DNA of 23,824 bases from Plantago elongata (lineage: Eukaryota; Streptophyta; Magnoliopsida; Lamiales; Plantaginaceae). This document shows positions 1 through 8,619 of this stretch, one piece after another (position 1 is the first letter of the stretch; the number at the start of each line of letters is the position of its first letter). The position numbers were made by a program, and so were the translations under genes. The stretch spans positions 1 through 23,824 of the forward strand of contig JAYMSP010002514.1 of NCBI GenBank assembly GCA_036897095.1, read 5' to 3'. Below the pieces are notes generated by a model that saw only the letters and a list, made by a program, of their open reading frames with translations, did not search any database and had not been told where the DNA came from.

Positions 1-864
1 ATATTTGAACCAGAGAGGTCCATTGAGAGGATTGCTTGGTTCAAATCTCAAATCATTTCTAAGATGATTTCATCTTTTTTCAGAAGAGAAAGTACATCAC
101 TCAGTCAGAAAGATGAATTTGTCGCAGTGTTCGAAGGAAAGTTCACAGGAGGAACAAGCAGGTAGTCATTTAGACTTCAATCTATTCTAAAAGTTTGAAC
201 TTCTAGCTAGAGGCATGGAATCGATTCATCTATTACATTGATTCCCGAACACATTTTATGCCAACACATCAGCATCAGGTTAAAATATTAGTCAGCATTT
301 ATTTTGTTGTTTTGCAGTGAGCACGGACATGCCCGCACTCTATGCGAACTCCTGGAAGGTTTTGACAGACACATTAGCCATCAGCTTTCACATGCAGTAA
401 GTTTCCAAAACAAAACATATCATCTATTCCATGGTGGCACAATTTGAAAACAGCAGTACTTGTTAACTTATGTTTGTTGTCAAAAGTGGTGGATATGGTT
501 AGGAAAACTACGCCAAGGAAAACAGGAAGACGGAGAGCTCCTGGCAACGACATTGAACATTTGCTCTGGTCATATTTTAGAAAAAAAGATACTGTCAAAC
601 TACGAGTACAAGACTCTTTCCAGGCTCACAAACAAAATATGTGGTACCCTCTCGAAGAACAAAGGTTGCTACTCCGACGTAGATCAAGACATGCTAGCAC
701 TGGTGCAGTTAGTTCTTACTCAATCACAAGACAGCATCAACAAGAATATGAAGCAATCATTTCTACTTGTTGCAAAAACATTTTACTATGTCTCCTATAA
801 TGATTCTGAGACCATCCAAGTGCATATGGATGAAGTATTGTTTAAGCCTGTTGTAAGAAACTAA
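1..864 (+). CDS. CPS: Copalyl diphosphate synthase-like class II diterpene synthase, 3' end only
   Basis: The last three exons of a class II diterpene cyclase; the 5' part lies left of the window. Exons read in frame at 1-161, 318-396 and 487-864 (stop TAA 862-864), with GT-AG introns of 156 and 90 bp, giving about 205 C-terminal residues. Family signatures are the FEPERS...RIAWFKS stretch in the first exon, EHGHARTLCELLEGFDRHIS in the second, and GELLATTLNICSG and SFLLVAKTFYYVSY...VLFKPVV at the end, all of which match the C-terminus of plant CPS proteins. Enzymes of this family protonate and bicyclise geranylgeranyl diphosphate in plastids, usually to ent-, normal- or syn-copalyl diphosphate or a hydroxylated relative. 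The catalytic DxDD motif and the residues that set stereochemistry lie outside the window, so neither activity nor product can be stated. Its 3' end faces the kaurene synthase-like gene 449 bp away. The family call is firm. Confidence 0.9.
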
Positions 865-1313
865 TAATTCCCCTTACCATTTGTTCAGCTTAGGTATCAG
901 AAACTTCCACACCTTTCAATTACTGATGGCTCCTTCTACTTTTAAGTTTAAACTGAAGTTTATTGGATATTCAAATACTGTAAAAGTTCACAAATAGTTG
1001 GGTTATCTTTCAATAACAAAGTTGGAGTTACTTTTAAATCAGCCACCTTATAAACTACTACCGGCTAGGGATTTATGCAGGTGATCGAACTAAGCTAATT
1101 CGACTTATAATTAAGCTACTAATAGTATAAGACTTGGAAAAGAAATATGACAACACAATTTTCTCAATAAACTGTGGACTGTGGTCCATTATATTTGCAT
1201 TTTCACATAACTTTTTGACTCGGTTCCCAAATATACATAACATTAATCTTCAACACCTTCCTAAATCCAGTACAGAAACAATGACGAAAACAGAGGATTA
1301 TGTACATCCATGC
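865..1313. other. Intergenic gap between the convergent diterpene synthase genes
   Basis: These 449 bp separate the stop codons of the CPS-like gene (+) and the KS-like gene (-). The region is AT-rich and has no convincing reading frame or repeat. It must hold the 3' UTRs and polyadenylation regions of both genes. Confidence 0.7.
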
Positions 1314-4300
1314 CTAAAATTCACTAAGACCGATTGGTTCATAAATGATACTTTTAACGACTTTGGTTAACTCATCTGAGCTATATCCGTCATCCTTGAT
1401 GTAAAACTGATGCACTACTGTGCACATATACCAGAATAAATCCTTGCAAGCTCTTGGTATGACACTGTTGTTCCCCTGATCCAGAACCAATCTTTGTAGT
1501 TCTCTCCTGTTGCAATCGATCATCCTTTTAAATTCTGTGAAGGCTACATCTTTACTTATGTCACCACCTCCACTCCTCATGTACAATGTCACAGCATTAT
1601 CTTTACGTTGCTCCACTTCCCTCTGCATAACACACAAATACAGAAATTAGTGAGTGGATTGATGTGGTACAGAAACAAGACAATAATAATGTTTCATGAA
1701 GAACAAATGGGTCAACTGTTTACTTGGCTTAATCTTTCTACACCCAAGGGTGTCCACTGAGTCGAGCTCTTTCACAAATAAATAAATCTCTCGACAATTG
1801 GAAGTTTCAAGTTGACAGATAAAAAATGACTGGTGAAGGCAGTTCTTGTTTTGAACATATTATAGATGTTACCTCATAGCTTTGGATATCATTGAGTAAA
1901 CGCCCGCAAATACTCATCAGCTTAAACAGAGTATTGTACTCTGGATGCTGAACCATCTCCACAGACAGTTTTGGTCCCACAAGATACAGAGCTGGCAGGA
2001 CAATCGGCCCTAGAGCGAATGATATGTATGCATTGTTCATGTATTCATCCATTGTTGTTGATTTGTAGCCATCTCTCATCCATTCGGTCTCTTTCAACAT
2101 AGACTCTAGCAACTCTAACCACTGGATGAAATATAAAACATCATATCCTTGTTTAAATAAACCTCAAGAAATTTGTATAGCACCTTGCGAAAACATATTC
2201 AAGGTGTAACTAGATCATGACCTTAAGAATATAATCCCATATAAAAAATCAGATTATTAACAACAATTAAAAAAAAAAACGAATTTTTAAGTCTACATAG
2301 TGGAGGAAGAAGAATTGAAGATAAGAATACATATACGCAGGTTGATAGTAATCCAGAACTCACAATTTGAACTATGTGCTTTGTCACGCTACGCCCTTGT
2401 CGGGTGAATGCTTTGTCACCAATATCGCAGATTGTGCTCTTGAGTGCTGAAAATAGTATGAGAACATTCTGAGAAGAGCATTCTTTGCTAACATCTACAT
2501 CCCATCTGCAGGTATTACAGTAGCCAGCTCTAGTACTTCAATTAAGACAAACAGAATGAGTGCAATGAGAAGTACTGGGAATATTGGGAGGGGGGGGGTT
2601 ACGTACGCTTTAAACAACTGAATTAAGTTGTTCAGTTCCTCTAAAGAACCTCCAACATCAAAAAAGTCATCCACCACTGTGGTGAGGACACCATTTTTAG
2701 CCCATGAAATTCGAGCATCAGATAGCTCTGGAGATGTAATGGTCGCTGCAGCAGAAAAATAACAGTATGCAGATTTCTGTCTTGCGAACTTCAGCTCACA
2801 TAATCTGTTATCCACAACCCATCTACAGTCATCCAACAACAGAACAGTCAATTGTTTTAATATAAGAAAAGGTAGCATATATGTTACAGTTATGCATCAC
2901 CCATGGCTTGGTATGAATGCTAGAATTGGTATATAAACTGGCGATTACTCTCCTCCTAAGTTCCTAACAAATAAGTGATGTCAGCCCAAAACTTAACATG
3001 CTATCAGAATCTTCACCCATTATGTTAAGTTGCCCTTGTTAAAGTGAATCCGGTAATACTAGTCCACACGTGCCGGGTAAGAGAAAGGCACATTCTCATG
3101 GCATGGGCCTTAGCTAGCGTGTTAAGAATATTGTTGATAGTTTTAGTCCAATAGCAGGATAATAGCATGCAACTCCCATGTTATATGCAAATAGTACCAA
3201 ATCCCCATGTCCTCATGCTTCCAGAAATTTTCCACTGGAACCACTTCTGTTCCAAAATGAAAAGTTTTGGAAGGACCAAAACTCTATAAATTTGGAAAGA
3301 AACGGAATCTTGTGCAAGTTACTTGGAAACAGAGGGGATTATTGGCAATAACAATAGCATTTAGGAATTAGCACAACTTATGGGGCATCAATGCCTTACC
3401 CAGTTTAACGACTAATTAAAGACGGCAACATCGTCCAGGAAAATAGGGCATGCAATACAACTACTACCAATTATCCTTTTCCTCAGATAACAGGGTGAAG
3501 TTAGCCATATGGTTGACATAATACCCCAACCAGGCATTCTAATTTACAAAAAGTGAAAGGAAGAAAACCTAAGAGAGGATGAAATTATGTGGGTATAAGA
3601 TACATGCCTCCTTGGAACTAAATACCTCCCTCTTATCTTTACCCTTTTGATAAAAAGCTAATCAAGATATAGAGCAATCTAGATTAATAGTGAATAAAGA
3701 TGAATGCAATGCCCCTGGCAAAGATAGGAATATTGAAGTTGGTTTTATCATTTATCATTGCACCTTTCGACCTCGTTAAGTTCTTCTTGGTGCATCTTTT
3801 GAACTTTGTTGTAGTCTGATACAGACAGGAAAAGAAAATCCTTGCAGCCTAAATTAGGTGAACTGAATAAAAAGATACAATAAAAGAAACAAGTCAGAGA
3901 GATTCTGAGATTGTAAACTGAAGAGACAACGTCTGCCAAGAAACATACCAAAACAAAGATTTCAGAACTCTAGTGTTGTCTGAATTGTATTGCTCTATAT
4001 ACCTCCGGTTCGCAACTCGTCCCATCACAGCATAAGATGGATTTTGGAGTGCATGTCTCACCTGCAAGTGATCTCACATAAATAATTCATGCTGGGTAAG
4101 GTTCAAAGGACTCTGGGTTTAGAGAAGAGATGGGAACGAAGACTCAAAGAGCATACCTCGTCTCCAATATTTCTTCCTAGTTCACTTGAATAGCATAAAC
4201 CATCCAATACTTCTTGTTCGAGTAAACGTTTAAGCCTCATATTATGTTTCTCGAGGGCTACCTCACCGGGAAAAATAATTTCAGATGCCCTATATGAGCC

Positions 4301-6844
4301 TAGAGTTCTATTCATGTCTCTCATATGGCCACCAGAGAAACCAGGATCACACTCTGCTTCCAGAACTTCGGTCATTTTATCTGATCATGTTGCAAATCAA
4401 CTGAGAACGTACAATCTTTAAATCCTGATGTATTTGCGTGAACAGAATAGGTCATAAATGGAGAAAGGGGAAGCAAAAGGTTGGAAGTAATGCATAGAGT
4501 TAACCTGAAGTTATATCATATCCATGCACTCGCAATATTTTAAATGCTAAAGCACAAGTTTGTGCATCCAAGAATATCTCCTCCGCGTCCTGCAGCCAGC
4601 ATCTTTAACAGGACCACGTCAAAACAAAATGGACGTTCTAAATCTAGAATATAGAAATCAGAATAAATTTTTCTTCTGTAAAACTGGCAAGAACAGCCAA
4701 TTATCACATACACCAGAAATTACCTGTATATTTCATCTAACACACTCTGGAGTTCATTTTGAAAATAATGACTAATTCCCAAGCGTTGAAGATTATCAAC
4801 AGTGCACAGCTGAGCATAAGTGTTTAGAGGGTAGATTGTTGGCACTGTGAGTAAGAATAACGTTGTAAGTTTACGAAGTGAGAAAATAGGGAACAATGAA
4901 AATGCAAGCATGTTACCTGCATTGCCAAACATCTTCAAGGCTGAGTTAAGGTAATCGAGACAACCAGCATTGTGATGGAAAATACATGCAGCTGCCGTAG
5001 TTGAGGGTGAATTGAATAGAGATCCATTGTTTCTTCTGAACTTCATAATGGAATCCCAATCCTGCAACTTTCCAATCCCTTCAGACAGAAATGCCATGTA
5101 TACTTCAACCTCTACAGAGTGACCTTCATACCATCTGGATTCATGACCATGTCAACAGAAAGATTATTGATCAGCAACACTCTTGGTAGAGTCACCATTT
5201 CAAATAACCAACCCTCTTTTACTGGACAAAAGTGAATTCTACTTGTAGATAATAATTTTAGTTATGAGTACAGTATACTATTATTAGAACGTTCCAATTA
5301 CATGAAAAGAGGGTTAAAATGAATCTGTAATTATCAACCCATTTGCACTATTTAATTGTGCTGGTTCAGGTAGCATTCCTAATGGTAAACTCAGGCACTC
5401 AGCTACCTGATAGACAAGAAGCTCGGGTGATTTGGACACTGGCTAGTGGCTACCCCACTTAAATTATAACAAAAGGCAGAAACAATTTCATCATCCAACC
5501 TAATCAACATAATAATGACAAAAATGCAATTAAATAAGCAAAACCATTGATACATGCTGTCTTATTACACATCATACCCAGGACCTACATAATTTATTAT
5601 CCAATTAGCAACCAAACATATTCTTCATATTACTCAACTAGTATCAAGAACAAATGAGAAGACTTCAAAGGAGAAGGATGCTCAAATGCTACACTATCAA
5701 ATTTAACAATGGACATCACGGTGAAATGTACCTTTGCAGCTCCAAGTTTCTCTTGTGAATCAAATTCGTCAACATCTCCAGTTCCAAATTAAGGTCCACT
5801 GACAAGTCTCTGGCATATTCAAGCATGCCAGTAAATATAACATCAAACCCCAGGGGACAAATCTGATCCTTTCCGGCGATGGAGGCAAAATTTGACTCAA
5901 TAAAATGTATACCTGCCGTAACAATCCTCATCAATTAGCAGTACCATGTTAAAAACCAAGTGGTTTGAGGAATATATACACATACGTACCCCGATCAATT
6001 TGTTCAGCACCCACCCCCCACCTTTTGAGTGCAAGGATGCATGCCAATGTCGATGAAAGGACATCTTTTCGTAGATAACTGTGATGATGGGGACGAGCCC
6101 AAGATCCATCACGACACTGGTTTTCTAGTAACCAATTCAGACAATGCGGGAAACATGGTTCTTTTGAAGAATGTGGAGCTGGGACCATAGCAACCCATGC
6201 CGTATCGTATGTCGAAACAGAAAATTTGGGCTTTTGAATCAGACTGACAATTCTTTCTCTGGTCTCCTCAAAGCACTGGTAAGGTTCTTGACAATATAAA
6301 TCAACCCATTCTTAAACCTTTTATATTAACTAAAGACCATTCTGAAACTTTAACACAGTATAGATTAAAGGAATTGAGATTAGTACCACTGAAGAAGATC
6401 TAGCAGCAGCTACTTTACCCCCTCCAGAGTCCAAAGATGCTGCTACAACAAAACTTCAAAATTTCAAAAAAAAACAAGGAAAAAGCTCATACATTGATTC
6501 CTAGCATTGTAAAAATCCAAAACATCAAAGCTTTATGTGATATATACCATTGATTCTTAGCACTGTAAAATCCAAAAAAGCTTTTCTTAGCATTATAAAA
6601 ATCCAAAAAGATCAAAGCTTTATGTGATATATACCATGTCTGTCTAGTGAGAAACAAATGCTAACAAAAATTAACCAGCAAAGAGAAAGGAAAGAGCTCA
6701 TACATTGTAAAAATCCAAAAGATCAATCAAAGCTTTAAAAACTAAAAATGATAAAATCGTACCTGAAACTTGAAAAAGGTTTGAGCTTTTGAAATGGGAT
6801 TTATTCCGGCTACAACAGAAAGCAGTAGAGAGCTGAATAGACAT
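1314..6844 (-). CDS. KS: ent-Kaurene synthase-like class I diterpene synthase, complete, 14 exons
   Basis: Exons in coding order are 6844-6763, 6442-6387, 6275-5990, 5912-5732, 5134-4917, 4844-4724, 4602-4505, 4380-4157, 4061-3949, 3862-3764, 2822-2607, 2505-2364, 2121-1873 and 1622-1314. All introns are GT-AG, the phases agree, and the sum is 2394 nt: 797 aa plus TAG. The length matches full three-domain (gamma-beta-alpha) plant KS, and the first 46 residues are Ser/Ala/Lys-rich like a plastid transit peptide. Visible motifs are [14 protein letters not shown] (65-78), the class I Mg-binding DDFFD (544-548), and the second metal motif N689-D690-x-x-S693-x-x-x-E697. A conserved Ile sits in [14 protein letters not shown] (I652). 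The family ionises copalyl-type diphosphates and cyclises them to ent-kaurene or related diterpenes. I652 is the residue type found in true kaurene synthases, so ent-kaurene is the default inference, but a specialised product is possible. No disabling mutation was seen. Confidence 0.95.
2823..3763 (-). other. Largest intron of the KS-like gene
   Basis: This 941-bp intron lies between exons 10 and 11, just before the exon that encodes DDFFD. No reading frame, terminal inverted repeat or target-site duplication was seen in it. Confidence 0.8.
6492..6740. repeat. Diverged tandem repeats in KS intron 1
   Basis: The first KS intron (6443-6762) holds about four imperfect copies of an AT-rich unit built around the words TAGCATTGTAAAAATCCAAAA and ATCAAAGCTTTATGTGATATATAC. 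Copies start near 6492, 6549, 6586 and 6699. The 6492 and 6586 copies share the full tail; the others are shortened. Confidence 0.75.
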
Positions 6845-6919
6845 GACTGAAGCGACTTTTTCTGATCAAACAAAGCTTCACTGGTTACTTGCTCCTTTCA
6901 AGAAAGGAGTGATCTTTGA

Positions 6920-6927
6920 TTATATAG
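6920..6927 (-). promoter_or_regulatory. Candidate TATA box of the KS-like gene
   Basis: On the - strand the sequence reads CTATATAA, 76 bp upstream of the KS start codon (ATG at 6844-6842). That spacing leaves room for a short 5' UTR of about 45 nt. It is the only good TATA match close to the gene. Confidence 0.55.
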
Positions 6928-7002
6928 CAAACAGATGGCAACAACCATGTTCAATTTAGTACATGAGGTCTGATTTGGAAGTTGACAAAATTGGGAGAAG
7001 TG

Positions 7003-7102
7003 CGGTTTGTGGGAATCAAGAAAATGGCAGATACGTTTGGAACAATTACTGTACGGTTTGTGGAATCAAGAAAATGGCAGATACGTTTGGAACACTCCTG
7101 TA
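7003..7102. repeat. Two-copy 50-bp tandem duplication upstream of the KS-like gene
   Basis: Two nearly identical units, 7003-7053 and 7054-7102, both start CGGTTTGTGG and share AATCAAGAAAATGGCAGATA and the following CGTTTGGAAC; they differ mainly in their last ten or so bases. They end about 160 bp before the KS start codon and about 75 bp upstream of the candidate TATA box, so they lie in the proximal promoter. Confidence 0.9.
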
Positions 7103-7369
7103 CCTTATTTTAAGAGCTCGTATGCGGGTCAAAATTACTAAACACATGATAATTATATTATAACTTTATCTAAAATTAAAAAAAATAACCCTTAACTTTA
7201 AAATAATACAATTTAAATAAAAAACGTTTGAAATTTATCATTTAACCCCCTTACGTACACTTCTCCTTTCTATTTGATCAAAGTACCATTCAAACGAAAT
7301 CGAAGAACACCAAGAAAAAATCAAAAGGTTAGTACTTTACATTTTTGTTCATTAACTTAATAAATCATC

Positions 7370-7620
7370 GGAGCCTCGGAAGAATGGGAGTGTTGGCCGG
7401 ATTCGACGGTGGGCCATTGGCCGGAATCCGACCGACAATCCAAGCTCCGGTGGGAGTTTTGAGAGCTCCGATCGGAACAGCCAAGCCCCGATCGGAGCTT
7501 AGCTAGGCAGAGCTGCCAAGCTTCAATTAGAGCTTTTAGAGCTCCGATCGGGCAGATCGAGATCTGGCGAAGATTAAGATCTGCCAGATGATCGAAATCT
7601 GGCCAGGACCAGTCCGGTTG
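7370..7620. repeat. GC-rich block with repeated AGCTCCGATCGG words and a hairpin
   Basis: This GC-rich island lies in otherwise AT-rich DNA. The 12-mer AGCTCCGATCGG occurs at 7464-7475 and 7540-7551, and as its exact complement at 7488-7499, so 7464-7499 can form a 12-bp stem with a 12-nt loop. A short open stretch starts at ATG 7384 and stops after about 40 codons. The block lies inside the presumed first intron or leader of the + strand MULE gene. Confidence 0.75.
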
Positions 7621-7977
7621 GACTTTTTATTTCTTTTTTGCCTTTTGTCATGTTATTGGTGCTAATCGGACCCAGTTTTGACTGTAAACAGTCCAATTTA
7701 ACTATTTTTTTTCTTGCTTTTATATTGATTTCTCTCAATTGTTTGGTCTACGTATTGCCTAATGTTTGATGAACATGTTGTAATTTATAACGTAACATTT
7801 TATTATGCATTTAATAATTATTCTGACAAGTGATATTCTATTTGTGACCAATTTTTCGTTGTATTACGTATGTATATGCCACGATTGTTGTTGTGTAATT
7901 ATTTATTTTTGTATTTTGCATGTTGTTTTGGTTTTACGGATTATTTGTTGATTTATTGTGAATCTTGTTTAATGTAG

Positions 7978-8619
7978 ATCGATAAGTATCGAGCTGGAAA
8001 ACAGAAAAAAGATGTTGATCATTCCGGACGTCTCCATGGTCGAATTGTTACTGGATCAGGACGGAAGCGTGCAACAGATGATAGAGTGGCTGCTATGGAT
8101 GCTGATAACATCAATACGCCTCATCGGGATGGGAACTCTGCATCCCACACTCATACTGCGACTCATATTCTTTAGTACCATCTCTAGGTATTCATATGTC
8201 TAACTTCATTTTGTTTAAATTTTCTTATTGTTTATGCATGTTTGCCGAATTGTTGTGAGTAATGATTTTAGTGTATATTTTGTTTGTGTTTTTATCTTTG
8301 TTGATTTAGTTTGTGTATTACAAATACTTCGTTGACTTCTGCAGTAGTTGACTCTTATGATGAGGATGAGGATGATGAGATCCCGTCTCCAGAAGCTGAT
8401 ACGCACTATGATCTTTAAATTGATATTGAGCATGATCCTGACTGGGATCCTGGGGCATATCCCGCACATGATCCTGACTTTGATGCTGACTACGATCCTG
8501 GGATATATCCCGCACATGATCTTGACTATGATGCTGATTACGATCCTGGGACATATCCCGAGCATGATCCTGTAATTGACTCTGATGCTGAGTCTGCTAC
8601 TAATTCTTCTTTCTACTAG
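7978..8619 (+). pseudogene. Broken second gene of the MULE, with acidic C-terminal repeat
   Basis: Two exon-like pieces can be seen. The first follows an acceptor at 7977 and reads IDKYRAGKQKKDVDHSGRLH and onward through a basic region to a TAG at 8173-8175. The second follows an acceptor at 8344, reads VDSYDEDEDDEIPSPEADTH, hits an in-frame TAA at 8416-8418, then continues in the same frame through an Asp/Tyr/Pro-rich repeat to TAG 8617-8619. The two pieces join in phase only if a frameshift is assumed. The upstream sequence around 7250-7330 looks like a leader ending in a splice donor (AAG/gttagt). I do not recognise the protein. The end overlaps the transposase stop (8600-8602), so the two genes converge with interlocking 3' ends. 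Decay is clear; function is unknown. Confidence 0.55.
8434..8565 (+). repeat. 48-bp in-frame tandem repeat encoding an acidic motif
   Basis: One 36-bp partial unit (8434-8469) is followed by two 48-bp units (8470-8517, 8518-8565). Read on the + strand, the 16-residue unit is DPDFDADYDPGIYPAH and its variant DLDYDADYDPGTYPEH. Unit length is a multiple of three and most differences are conservative, so it expanded as coding sequence. Long frames on the opposite strand over this stretch are shadows of the repeat. Confidence 0.85.

Noticed and set aside
2590-2598. Run of nine G (C9 on the coding strand) close to a KS splice donor
   Set aside because: It lies inside the intron, 8 bp past the donor; it could be a sequencing-length uncertainty but does not touch the coding frame.
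8348-8575. Met/Leu/Ile-rich open frame on the + strand over the 48-bp repeat
   Set aside because: It is an off-frame reading of the repeat; the acidic frame has the meaningful unit pattern and fits the upstream acceptor.
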